Assembly (NCBI GenBank): GCA_020846955.1
Contig: JADLCZ010000038.1
Coordinates: forward strand, 1-15,856
Source of the DNA: Candidatus Nomurabacteria bacterium
GTDB lineage: Bacteria; Patescibacteriota; Minisyncoccia; Phycocordibacterales; UBA9973
DNA: 15,856 nt
Reading direction: 5' to 3'
The notes beneath the pieces are model-generated. The model searched no databases, had not been told where the DNA came from, and was given only the letters and a program-made list of their open reading frames with translations. Of the stretch, positions 8,183 to 15,117 are shown in pieces; position 1 is the first letter of the stretch, and each line of letters begins with the position of its first letter. The position numbers and the translations under genes are program-made.

Positions 8183-8213
8183 ACTGCTATACACTAACCT
8201 AGACTCAGATATC

Positions 8214-8222
8214 ATTATATCA
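8214..8222 (-). promoter_or_regulatory. Extended -10 promoter candidate for the TR RNA
   Basis: The minus strand reads TGATATAAT, a perfect -10 hexamer with the TG extension. It lies just past the two terminators of the target gene and about 240 bases before TR. A matching -35 is not evident, as is usual for extended -10 promoters. It is positioned to start a short transcript through TR. Confidence 0.35.
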
Positions 8223-8235
8223 AAAAATATAAAAA

Positions 8236-8250
8236 ATTGCCTACGGCAAT
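8236..8250 (-). terminator. Second terminator of the DGR target gene
   Basis: Positions 8236-8241 pair with 8245-8250 around a 3-base loop, followed leftward by a long T-rich tract (8235 to 8222). It lies immediately downstream of the larger hairpin at 8257-8282, so the target transcript meets tandem terminators. Confidence 0.6.
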
Positions 8251-8256
8251 AAAAAA

Positions 8257-8282
8257 GAGGGGTTTGCTTTCGCAAACCCCTC
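8257..8282 (-). terminator. Hairpin with GAAA tetraloop downstream of VR: terminator and possible DGR homing hairpin
   Basis: An 11-bp perfect GC-rich stem (8257-8267 with 8272-8282) carries a 4-base loop that reads GAAA on the coding strand and is followed by T6. It is a textbook intrinsic terminator for the target gene. DGRs such as that of Bordetella phage BPP-1 need a hairpin with a short stem and a four-base GRNA-type loop just downstream of VR for efficient homing. This one has the right loop but sits about 60 bases past the VR end, further than in BPP-1. Confidence 0.75.
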
Positions 8283-8334
8283 AAGGATTCAAGGATCAAG
8301 AAATCAAAAGACTCAAGATCCCAAAGTGCAAGTA

Positions 8335-9192
8335 TCAATCTTGCGGAAGACACACCGAAGCCGAGCCATAGAGGCCGTCGGCATCGTCGACAGCGCTGGT
8401 GACGAACCCGACCCAGCCGTCAACGAACTCGAAGCACGGAGACCCCGAGAAGCCGGAATCGGCAAACGGAGCAAACTCGTCACCCGCACAGTCAATCCAG
8501 AGATCGTCATAGTGTTTGAGACGCTCAGGGTGAGTCAGGAGCATGATGCCGATGGCAAATGCACCCAGACCGCACTCGTTTGCGTTCATCACTTCACGTG
8601 CACGGCGAACCGAACGACCACGATGACGAATACCGAATTGTGCAGGAACCACCAGGATGTCCTGATCCTTTTGCTCTTCACCGAGCTTTTGGAAAATGGC
8701 AACCTGTTTGGTGGATTGACGAAGCTGATTCGGACCGAGCTGACCTTCACGGTAGTTGTAGAACGCACCGTTTCTGGTTTGCTTGATCAGATCGAGCACC
8801 TTCTGCACTGCCTCGTTGTAAGTTGGAGCAACCTTATTCCACCGCGGAATGGCGAACCATCCTTCAGCGTTTTCGGGCAGACCAGCTTCGGCAAGCTTTT
8901 CATTGGCGTAGCCGATACCAGGGAACAGTTCACGGAGTCGGTTTGTCTGCTCGGTGATACCCTTTGGCTTGTAGCCAGACAGGTAGCCGTAGCTGGACTC
9001 AACTTCTTCGTCCGCATACTGGTTGGTGATAGAGAAGCGTTCCACGAGTTTTTTAAGCTCGGTTTGAAACTCTCCTCCGTTTTCAATGAGGCGTTGCGCC
9101 CCGTCCTTTTGGAGGTTCATGGCATCGATGCCGTCCTCCACGAATCGAACGATTTGTTTGCGTTGATTCGATGTGATCTTTTCAGTCATCAT
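8335..9192 (-). CDS. DGR target protein with C-terminal variable region
   Basis: The protein has 285 residues. The N terminus (TEKITSNQRKQIVRF) is helical and charged, without a signal peptide or membrane helix. The C-terminal third has landmarks such as GLGAFAIGIMLLTHP and LWIDCAGDEF. The VR then encodes the last 45 or so residues, ending YGSASVCLPQD. Diversified sites relative to TR include Lys to Phe, Asn to Phe, Lys to Trp, Tyr to Cys and Asn to Leu; 17 codons are changed. Such VRs usually sit on a C-type-lectin-like ligand-binding fold, which I infer but cannot verify. Start 9192 was chosen because AAGG lies 7 bases upstream; the longer frame to 9288 would start upstream of the promoter's predicted transcript. 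The gene is more GC-rich than its neighbours: 33 of 60 bases at 8881-8940 against 24 of 60 at 9541-9600. Confidence 0.93.
   Translation of the reverse strand: MMTEKITSNQRKQIVRFVEDGIDAMNLQKDGAQRLIENGGEFQTELKKLVERFSITNQYADEEVESSYGYLSGYKPKGITEQTNRLRELFPGIGYANEKLAEAGLPENAEGWFAIPRWNKVAPTYNEAVQKVLDLIKQTRNGAFYNYREGQLGPNQLRQSTKQVAIFQKLGEEQKDQDILVVPAQFGIRHRGRSVRRAREVMNANECGLGAFAIGIMLLTHPERLKHYDDLWIDCAGDEFAPFADSGFSGSPCFEFVDGWVGFVTSAVDDADGLYGSASVCLPQD
8342..8476 (-). repeat. DGR variable repeat (VR)
   Basis: This is the diversified copy of TR, located at the 3' end of the target gene. It ends 4 bases before the stop codon. All 27 differences from TR correspond to template adenines. The segment 8344-8371 is identical to TR and GC-rich and encodes YGSASVCLP, the expected initiation-of-mutagenic-homing end. 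The TR version would encode Lys, Asn and Asp at most variable codons; the VR now has Phe, Gly, Val, Trp, Ala and Leu, so rounds of adenine mutagenesis have occurred. Confidence 0.97.
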
Positions 9193-9268
9193 CTTTTTTC
9201 CTTTTTGATTTGAAAGAACTGGGTCCCGACACCCAGCCTCGAAAGTTAGATAGAGGTCGGGTATCGTT

Positions 9269-9305
9269 ACTTGACAAGTATAGCACAAAGTGGTTTAAAT
9301 GTCAA
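9269..9305 (-). promoter_or_regulatory. Strong sigma-70-type promoter of the target gene with palindromic operator candidate
   Basis: On the minus strand TTGACA (9300-9305) is followed after exactly 17 bases by TATACT (9277-9282). The -35 lies directly past the terminase stop. A palindrome ACTTG-A-CAAGT (9269-9279) overlaps the -10 and predicted start, so a repressor could act there. The leader of roughly 75 bases contains nested complementary blocks around 9220-9260 and a good Shine-Dalgarno site near 9200. Confidence 0.8.
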
Positions 9306-9308
9306 TCA

Positions 9309-10796
9309 TTATCCCATATCTACATAATCTCTAAAGTACAATGGTTCTTCGTCTCCCATCCAGTACATAAGCCATGTTGACTCTCCTGAATGCTTATCCA
9401 TAGTTGAATTGATCAAGAGAGAAAATGCGTCTGCTAAGTCGTCATGCTTCTCAACTCCAAATCCAACCAGTTGTTCAATTAACTGCTCACATCCTTGTCT
9501 TGGGAATTTAATTTTTCCTGATTTAATAGCTGTTGATGTAAGTGCAAGTCGTGTTCTTTTATCACCCTTAGGTTTAATCGCAGTTGCTTTAACTCCTTGA
9601 TGTTCGAGCATTTGCGGTAGTGCTTCTTGGTATGCGACACTCTCGACAAAAAGTTCATCGGAACTTTTCCTAAGCATCGTATTGCGAATATCTTTCATAA
9701 GGTCTACTTGTGCAGGAAAATTAAGTTTCTTTGCAATAGGATTTGGAAGTATATAAATACACATTTTTTCTCGACGAGAATATATGTGAGCAAATACGAC
9801 TGCTGTGTCATCAGCAACCTCGGATCCTGAAATAGCAAGATCTACACCTGCATAAGTACCACGATAACCTCGGTGTTTTTCTCCTGGCAGTTCGTCGTAA
9901 AATTGAATCCATTCTGGGTATATAACTTGATCATCGCTCGGAATAATACGAAGAAGATATTCTCGTTGCCAAGATATTTCACTGGCAACTTTTAACTTTT
10001 CATCCTCAAGATCTTTTTCTGTTGCATATTTTCCAGACCACAAACACACACCATTTTTATCAATCAACGGATACTCTTTAAATATTCCTTTTGCTTTGCC
10101 TTTGGTAATCTCGTCTTTGATTCGCATTAACAGCGAATCTTCATGGAGTAAGTTTCCGACAATGATTAGCCGAGTATTCCTGTCTCCAGCAGGTATAACT
10201 TCACCCCGAAGCCAGTTATAGGTCTTTTCTCGACCCTCACGAGTTTTGGTTGATTGAACATCCTCAACGTCATCGCAGATGATGAGATCAGGACGGTGTT
10301 CATTATGACGAATACCACGAATACTTTGCTCAGCAGAAGCTACAGTAATTCTTGCTCCGTGTTTCTTAAACACAAGAGAAAATGAACCCCATTCGTCACT
10401 TTCTTCCTGGAATGGTCCAAGGTCTTTTTTAAGTACATCATTACCCTCAAGTTCGGTACGAATATTCATCATGTGTTGTTTTGCTTGTGCTCGTGTTTGG
10501 CAAAAGATAATACAAAACTTCTTTTGCTGTTTTCCAAGGATTGCCCAAATCGGATACGCAGTTGTCACCATGGTGGATTTTCCTGATCCACGAAACGCCA
10601 CCACATATAAGTTTTCAGTGGTGCTTTTTTCGAGATTATGAATAATCTCTTTTTGAAAATCTGCTGTTTCGTACTTCACATAGTGTGCGTAGTAGAAGTG
10701 GAAGAAATACAGGAAACTATCTTTTGTAATTGATGTTCGCACTGAACGATCTTTTATCATCGTATTAACCAGTGCTTTTGGAATTATTTTAGTCAT
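9309..10796 (-). CDS. terL: Phage terminase large subunit (ATPase-nuclease)
   Basis: This 495-residue motor cuts concatemeric phage DNA and drives it into procapsids. The N-terminal ATPase domain has a Walker A-type loop FRGSGKST with GSGKST at 70-75, and Walker B LIICDDVED with Asp175 and Asp176. The C-terminal RNase H-like nuclease has YAGVDLAISG (Asp319) and HDDLADAF (Asp452, Asp453, Asp456), the metal-binding acidic residues. The length is typical and the frame intact. It starts 2 bases after the TerS-like stop. No portal or capsid gene follows; the next gene downstream is the DGR target with its own promoter. It could belong to a phage satellite, a decayed prophage, or a phage whose other genes lie elsewhere. 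Confidence 0.93.
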   Translation of the reverse strand: MTKIIPKALVNTMIKDRSVRTSITKDSFLYFFHFYYAHYVKYETADFQKEIIHNLEKSTTENLYVVAFRGSGKSTMVTTAYPIWAILGKQQKKFCIIFCQTRAQAKQHMMNIRTELEGNDVLKKDLGPFQEESDEWGSFSLVFKKHGARITVASAEQSIRGIRHNEHRPDLIICDDVEDVQSTKTREGREKTYNWLRGEVIPAGDRNTRLIIVGNLLHEDSLLMRIKDEITKGKAKGIFKEYPLIDKNGVCLWSGKYATEKDLEDEKLKVASEISWQREYLLRIIPSDDQVIYPEWIQFYDELPGEKHRGYRGTYAGVDLAISGSEVADDTAVVFAHIYSRREKMCIYILPNPIAKKLNFPAQVDLMKDIRNTMLRKSSDELFVESVAYQEALPQMLEHQGVKATAIKPKGDKRTRLALTSTAIKSGKIKFPRQGCEQLIEQLVGFGVEKHDDLADAFSLLINSTMDKHSGESTWLMYWMGDEEPLYFRDYVDMG

Positions 10797-10798
10797 AA

Positions 10799-11206
10799 TT
10801 ATTTTTTACGATTAATGTTTTTAATGGATTTTGACTTAGTAATCTTTGCTAGCTTTAATGCTTGCTTCACAATTTTTGCTTGTGATGGTGTCAGTTCTTC
10901 ACTGTCGTCTTTAGTGGTAATTTCAAGTTTGTTCTTGTAATTATCATTTCGATGACGAAGCCAGAAACTAATCGCAGGGTAGTTTTTCTCTTTGATAAGG
11001 GTAAGCAGTTGGCTTTCACTCATGTCGTTTACCAGAGCGACACCCTCAGAAAGTGCGGTATCCATTTTTTTGAGAAAATCTTTATCTTCTTTTCGCCACC
11101 GATAGATACTATTGCGAGACAATCCTGTCTTCTCACATGCAACCTGAACAATTGGCACTTTCCGAAGTTCATCAAGGAACTGATCTTGAAATTTATTCTT
11201 TTTCAT
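10799..11206 (-). CDS. Terminase small subunit-like DNA-binding protein
   Basis: This 135-residue protein has an N-terminal helix-turn-helix (about 17-45) with VACEKTGLSRNSIYRWRKED, a small-terminase or transposase-like HTH. A helical middle follows with YPAISFWLRHRNDNYKNK, a pattern common in phage small terminase proteins. The tail is Lys-rich. In phages the small subunit recognises packaging sites and feeds DNA to TerL. Its ATG overlaps the end of the methyltransferase gene by 14 bases and it sits directly before terL, which supports the assignment. Sequence alone would also allow a generic HTH regulator. Confidence 0.8.
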   Translation of the reverse strand: MKKNKFQDQFLDELRKVPIVQVACEKTGLSRNSIYRWRKEDKDFLKKMDTALSEGVALVNDMSESQLLTLIKEKNYPAISFWLRHRNDNYKNKLEITTKDDSEELTPSQAKIVKQALKLAKITKSKSIKNINRKK

Positions 11207-12470
11207 AGAAGTTATTGATTACTTGAGCTTTATGACCAGTAAGCTTTTCATATCGACGAATTGCTAAATCACAAAACACAGGTTCTATTTCTAAGGAATA
11301 GACCTTTCGACCTAATTGTTCCGCACAGATCATAGTGCTGGCAGATCCAGAGAAAGCATCAAAAATAATGTCTCCTGGCTTAGTGCAACGCATAATGAAC
11401 TTATGGTGCAGTTCAGGATTTTTACTTGTTGCATGCTCCATTTGGTTTGCAGGCAGTCGTTTGGTTGCCCAAATGTTCGAGATATCTTCCAGAAGTTGGT
11501 TACCAGTCCCATAGTCTTTGTTTTGTACTTCGTTTAGATTCTTTGCAAGATCAGAAATATACGGAGATCCTTTCGTGCCATACACGCAATACTCAAGGCA
11601 CTTGTTGAATGCCACAGTAGGTGTCGGCGAAGCATTGTTTTTAATCCAGACATTGAGTCGTCTGTTTTTAACTCCATGCTCCATGTAGAGTGTTTGAAAT
11701 ACCCACACCCACGCTTCGTCGCACCAGAAAGCCACATGTGTGTCTTTGGTAGATATGGCAAGTGAAGATTTTAGAACCTTGCGAATAAATTCTTTATATT
11801 CTTCAGGTGATTGATTATCGTCGAATGTACCTCCGTAGTTGGATTTATTACCAACCCCTTTGTCATAGGAGAGCCCGATATTAAAGGGTGGGTCATTATA
11901 TATGGCGGTAGCTTTATCATTTCCGAATAGTTTAGTAACAGCATTCATATCGGTTGAGCTAGCACACAACAACTTATGACCACCCATAACGATAAGATCT
12001 CCAGGCTTTGTTTGCAGTGTTTTAATTTTCTTTAATTCTTTCTCAACATCGAATTTATCGTCTTTAGTATCTTTCTCTTCGTCCCAGAATTTAACAAGGT
12101 CTTTTTCGTTGAACCCGGCGAATTGTAAAAGCTCCAGATCAAAAGATTTAAGCTTTTCAAAATCCCATTCGCCGTCGTTGATATTGCTTTCAATAGCAAT
12201 TTTACGACGCTCGTCATCTGATAGTTTGCGATCAGGAATTAATACATTTACTTGCTTGATACCGAGCTGTATCAAAGCAGTTTTTCTTTGATTGCCTGAA
12301 ATAATCGTATTGTCCGTATCAATAACAATTACACTATGAAAACCACTTTGAATGATTTTTTCTCTTAATTTTTCCATAGCGACCCGTGAGATTTTTCTTG
12401 GATTTTCTTTCCAAGGGAGTAGGTCTTTGACCTCTCGAACTCCTGTTGCCCATGAAAGTTTTTTATTCAT
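11193..12470 (-). CDS. ParB-like nuclease domain fused to site-specific DNA methyltransferase
   Basis: This 425-residue protein has an N-terminal ParB/Srx-type domain (about 10-110) that includes ENPRKIS and the signature SGNQR at 58-62. The C-terminal half is a DNA methyltransferase of beta-class order, with catalytic NDPPFNIG (Asp193-Phe196) before the cofactor motif FDAFSGSAS (around 371). NDPPF suggests an N6-adenine or N4-cytosine amino-methyltransferase. Such fusions are frequent beside phage terminases and may modify phage DNA against host restriction. No cognate nuclease is adjacent. It is first in a leftward operon with the terminase subunits. It lacks an obvious ribosome-binding site. 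Confidence 0.9.
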   Translation of the reverse strand: MNKKLSWATGVREVKDLLPWKENPRKISRVAMEKLREKIIQSGFHSVIVIDTDNTIISGNQRKTALIQLGIKQVNVLIPDRKLSDDERRKIAIESNINDGEWDFEKLKSFDLELLQFAGFNEKDLVKFWDEEKDTKDDKFDVEKELKKIKTLQTKPGDLIVMGGHKLLCASSTDMNAVTKLFGNDKATAIYNDPPFNIGLSYDKGVGNKSNYGGTFDDNQSPEEYKEFIRKVLKSSLAISTKDTHVAFWCDEAWVWVFQTLYMEHGVKNRRLNVWIKNNASPTPTVAFNKCLEYCVYGTKGSPYISDLAKNLNEVQNKDYGTGNQLLEDISNIWATKRLPANQMEHATSKNPELHHKFIMRCTKPGDIIFDAFSGSASTMICAEQLGRKVYSLEIEPVFCDLAIRRYEKLTGHKAQVINNFYEKE

Positions 12471-12499
12471 AGAGTTTTTATTTAATTACTTATAAATTT

Positions 12500-12552
12500 G
12501 TAGATGACTAATCTACTAACTCTATGAAATCAAAAAGGTACATGGTCATGTA
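12500..12552. promoter_or_regulatory. Two inverted repeats upstream of the methyltransferase-terminase operon
   Basis: GTAGAT-N5-ATCTAC (12500-12516) and TACATG-GT-CATGTA (12539-12552) are perfect dyads in the 174-base gap before the methyltransferase start. They are plausible operators. No strong -35/-10 pair is recognisable between them. Confidence 0.4.
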
Positions 12553-12585
12553 ATTGTCATAAAATTGAGTTGCATAAAGAAAAAA

Positions 12586-12601
12586 CGCCTATTTAAAGGC
12601 G
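12586..12601. terminator. Short bidirectional intrinsic terminator
   Basis: CGCCT (12586-12590) pairs with AGGCG (12597-12601) around 6 bases. A5 precedes and T5 follows, so transcripts from either side would end in a U run. Leftward, it ends the gene at 12645-13277. Confidence 0.6.
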
Positions 12602-12644
12602 ATTTTTCAAAGTTATCCACTCAACTTGGTGTCAACTTAGGAAT

Positions 12645-13277
12645 TTATTCTTTTTCTATGTGGATTTTTGGATTAATCCGATACCCAGAACCTTTTTTAC
12701 CTTGAATGAGTTTTGTTTTCTTTGGAAGCCTTAAGGTATTTATTGCGTAATCATTAAAAGTCTGAACCATTTTTGCTACCGCTTGTGATGAGGGGCAGGA
12801 TAGTATTTTCTGTAAGTCTTTTGTTTGAATATACGCATCTCGATCAAGTAGTGTTTCAAGTAATTTCTTTCTTTTTCCATTTTCAGTAAGGTCATATGAA
12901 AATAGTTTGTCGCCCAAATGTCTGTCGAGTGATCCGTTATCTCTGTCGTAGATAATCACATTACTGTCTTGGCTTGAAGATAGAAGTCGCTTGTGATTTT
13001 TATTTAGCTCTTGAAGTTCTTCCAAGATGTCATATTCGACAGGGCGACGGAATACTATCTCAGGATATTCTACTGGTTCAAAAAGTTTTACTTGTTCACG
13101 AACACGATTCATCTGTTCGATAATAGGTTGTGCAACCTTTCTAACATTTTCAATCATTTCAGCGTGCCTTCTACCAATTTCCTGAAATTGAGAAATCTGC
13201 CCCTCACTTAAAGTAGGGGGATGTATTTTTGCCACCAGTTCACCGACGGTCATTGGTTTGTCCTGTTCGTCTGCCAT
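12645..13277 (-). CDS. Unrecognised protein with coiled coil and possible C-terminal winged helix
   Basis: This 210-residue soluble protein is of unknown function. Residues about 25-70 are heptad-like and Glu/Gln/Arg-rich (QFQEIGRRHAEMIENVRK). A second helical segment (ILEELQELNKNHKRLL) follows. The C-terminal 70 residues, with LLDRDAYIQTKDLQKIL and the hairpin-like KKGSGYRINPKI, look like a small winged-helix DNA-binding domain resembling the GxGYxL wing of OmpR-type regulators; this is a visual judgement. The gene is divergent from the LexA-like gene with a 58-base shared control region. Its promoter (TATACA, 17 bases, TATTAT) ends six bases before the ATG, so the message should be leaderless. 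It may be a regulator or DNA-associated phage protein. Confidence 0.7.
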   Translation of the reverse strand: MADEQDKPMTVGELVAKIHPPTLSEGQISQFQEIGRRHAEMIENVRKVAQPIIEQMNRVREQVKLFEPVEYPEIVFRRPVEYDILEELQELNKNHKRLLSSSQDSNVIIYDRDNGSLDRHLGDKLFSYDLTENGKRKKLLETLLDRDAYIQTKDLQKILSCPSSQAVAKMVQTFNDYAINTLRLPKKTKLIQGKKGSGYRINPKIHIEKE

Positions 13278-13283
13278 GTAGTT

Positions 13284-13326
13284 ATAATAGCAGATACTTG
13301 CTTTTTTGTATAGAGTAATTTATACT
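13284..13326. promoter_or_regulatory. Divergent overlapping promoters with shared operator candidate
   Basis: Rightward: TTGCTT (13298-13303), 17-base spacer, TATACT (13321-13326), with the predicted start 2-3 bases before the lexA-like ATG at 13336. Leftward: TATACA (minus, 13312-13307), 17-base spacer, TATTAT (13289-13284). An inverted repeat GTATA-N8-TATAC (13308-13325) overlaps the leftward -35 and the rightward -10, so one repressor could silence both. A further TATAC lies at 13330-13334. The LexA-like product is the obvious candidate ligand; this is inference. Confidence 0.65.
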
Positions 13327-13335
13327 ATTTATACC

Positions 13336-13953
13336 ATGACAAATAACCTTAGCGACAAAGACAAAAAAGCATTTGCACTTATCCGTAACAAGATTGTTCA
13401 TTATGGCAAAAGCCCAACTCTTAGCGAGATAAATACTGTGACAGGTGGAGCTTCTCCACGATCTGCAAGCCTTGTTATTAATCGACTTATTGAGGCTGGA
13501 CTAATAAAGAAAATCGGACGACAACTTATCCTCACAGGATCACAAACGACAGCGTCAATAAGTACTGTTGACGTGCCTTTAGTTGGTGCTGTGACTTGTG
13601 GTGCTCCTGTTCTTGCTGAAGAAAATATTCAAGCCATGATTCCTGTATCAACAGGGCTAGCTAAAAAGGGTTCAAAATATTTTCTTTTGCGGGCAATTGG
13701 AGATTCGATGAATCTTGTAGGAATTAATAGCGGTGACCTGCTTTTGATTCGACAACAAGATACAGCAGAAGATAACGACAAAGTTGTTGCTCTCATAAAT
13801 GACGAAGCAACCGTCAAAGTGTTCAAGAAAGCGAATGGTGTTGTTGTACTTCAACCGAAATCAACAAACAAAAACCATAAGCCGATTATATTAACAGATA
13901 ACTGCATCATACAAGGAGTAGTCGTTGCTGTACTCCCTGGTGATCTATATTAA
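13336..13953 (+). CDS. lexA: LexA-like self-cleaving transcriptional repressor (S24 peptidase family)
   Basis: This 205-residue repressor has an N-terminal winged HTH (about 5-66) with SPTLSEIN and a recognition helix around SPRSASLVINRL. The hinge leads to the scissile pair Cys88-Gly89. The catalytic Ser124 lies in GDSMN and Lys161 in EATVKVFKK, 37 residues apart as in E. coli LexA. LexA bonds are usually Ala-Gly; Cys-Gly is the UmuD type. RecA filaments on damaged DNA would trigger self-cleavage and derepression. The ATG at 13336 was chosen over an in-frame TTG at 13306 because it fits the promoter and LexA N terminus. It heads an operon with DUF2188, CD-NTase and Cap15 genes, all within 2-6 bases of each other. 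It could be a chromosomal LexA or a phage-type repressor. Confidence 0.92.
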   Translation: MTNNLSDKDKKAFALIRNKIVHYGKSPTLSEINTVTGGASPRSASLVINRLIEAGLIKKIGRQLILTGSQTTASISTVDVPLVGAVTCGAPVLAEENIQAMIPVSTGLAKKGSKYFLLRAIGDSMNLVGINSGDLLLIRQQDTAEDNDKVVALINDEATVKVFKKANGVVVLQPKSTNKNHKPIILTDNCIIQGVVVAVLPGDLY

Positions 13954-13957
13954 ATTT

Positions 13958-14185
13958 ATGGCAAAAAATATTCATACTGTTTACAACTCAGATCGTGGAA
14001 TGTGGGAAAACAAAAAAGAAGGTTCATCTTCTCCTGTTTCTTCACACCACACAAAAGAAAATGCTCTTGATAGAGCAGAAAATATTGCTGAAAAAGCAAA
14101 GGTCGAACACTTTATTCACGGTAAAGACGGAAAGATTCAGGAGCGTAACAGCTATGGAAACGATCCTTTCCCGCCACGGGGTTAA
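13958..14185 (+). CDS. DUF2188 domain protein
   Basis: This 75-residue protein fits the DUF2188 pattern: a start HTVYNSDRGMWENKKEG, then TKENALDRAENIAEKAKVE, then FIHGKDGKIQERNSYGNDP and PPRG. The family is widespread and of unknown biochemical role, with a small alpha/beta fold. The start at 13958 is 4 bases after the repressor stop; the longer in-frame start at 13925 lies inside lexA and is unlikely. It ends 6 bases before the CD-NTase gene, so it is co-transcribed with CBASS, but no function in CBASS is established. Confidence 0.88.
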   Translation: MAKNIHTVYNSDRGMWENKKEGSSSPVSSHHTKENALDRAENIAEKAKVEHFIHGKDGKIQERNSYGNDPFPPRG

Positions 14186-14191
14186 AACACT

Positions 14192-15115
14192 ATGGCTATT
14201 CCACTTTCTCAACTGACAACATGGTCAAATCAGGGTGCTACTGTTTCAGCAAAAACAACACATGAATCTATTCGAACTGCATTAACACACGATCAATCTC
14301 CACTTAAGGATCGTATCGGTAATGGCTCAGTAAAAATCTATCTCCAAGGATCATATAAAAACGATACAAACATTCGTGCAGATAGCGATGTGGATGTAGT
14401 TGTCGAACTAACAACTACATTCGGCCATAACGCACACGAACTTCCTTACGATCAAAAAAATGCTCATGACCATGCATACGCTAGTGCTGTTTATGATTGG
14501 CAAGATTTACGCAGAGACGTCATCTCTGCTCTGACTAAATACTATGGGCTACTATCTGTTGATACAAGTGGTAATAAGTCAATTAAACTCAAACCTTCTT
14601 CAGGAAGACTAAAGGCTGATATTGTTCCTGTTATAAATTATCGTAAATATGATTATTTTTATGGTACCACTAGTCATAATGCAGAAGAGGGTGTGAAGTT
14701 CTATCATCGCACAACAAATCGCGGAATTATAAATTATCCAGAGCACCACTATCAAAACGGAGTTAATAAAAATTCAGATACTCGTACAGGTGGACGATTT
14801 AAGCCGACAGTACGGATCTTCAAGAATATGAGAAATCATCTTGTTGATACGGGTAAACTTACCGATGGTGTAGCACCATCATATTTCTTACAATCATTAA
14901 TTTATAATGTTCCTGATGAGCATTTCACTGGTGATCATTCCACCACCGTACACGCAGTATTAAAACATCTCTGGTCTGCATTACCTCTTGGTCAATGTGT
15001 GTGTCAAAACCATTTTCATGAATTATTTGGTGAAAGTGAGGAACAATGGAATCAAGATGATGCAGTAAAAACTATTAGTGCTTTTGTAGAACTTTGGGAT
15101 AATTGGAATCAGTAA
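14192..15115 (+). CDS. CBASS CD-NTase (cGAS/DncV-like nucleotidyltransferase)
   Basis: This 307-residue enzyme should make a cyclic oligonucleotide signal on phage infection. The nucleotidyltransferase core has the Gly-Ser motif at 53-54 in LQGSYKNDTNIR, the catalytic pair Asp66-x-Asp68 in DSDVDVVVEL, and a third acidic residue Asp143 in LKADIVPVINY. The helical C-terminal half has PTVRIFKNMRNHL and PSYFLQSLIYNVP, as in OAS1/DncV-type enzymes. All three metal ligands are present, so it should be active. The cyclic product cannot be told from sequence. No Cap2/Cap3 ubiquitin-like or HORMA/TRIP13 genes are present, so this is a minimal two-gene Type I arrangement. It is followed after 2 bases by the effector. 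Confidence 0.93.
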   Translation: MAIPLSQLTTWSNQGATVSAKTTHESIRTALTHDQSPLKDRIGNGSVKIYLQGSYKNDTNIRADSDVDVVVELTTTFGHNAHELPYDQKNAHDHAYASAVYDWQDLRRDVISALTKYYGLLSVDTSGNKSIKLKPSSGRLKADIVPVINYRKYDYFYGTTSHNAEEGVKFYHRTTNRGIINYPEHHYQNGVNKNSDTRTGGRFKPTVRIFKNMRNHLVDTGKLTDGVAPSYFLQSLIYNVPDEHFTGDHSTTVHAVLKHLWSALPLGQCVCQNHFHELFGESEEQWNQDDAVKTISAFVELWDNWNQ

Positions 15116-15117
15116 TT

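Noticed and set aside
8326..9213. Long plus-strand open frame (295 residues) opposite the DGR target
   Set aside because: It is fully antisense to the target gene, which has a promoter, ribosome-binding site and VR in the correct strand; its translation is low-complexity and shows no domain.
9193..9288. N-terminal extension of the target protein to 9288
   Set aside because: It would place the start codon upstream of the predicted transcription start; the ATG at 9192 has a well-spaced Shine-Dalgarno sequence.
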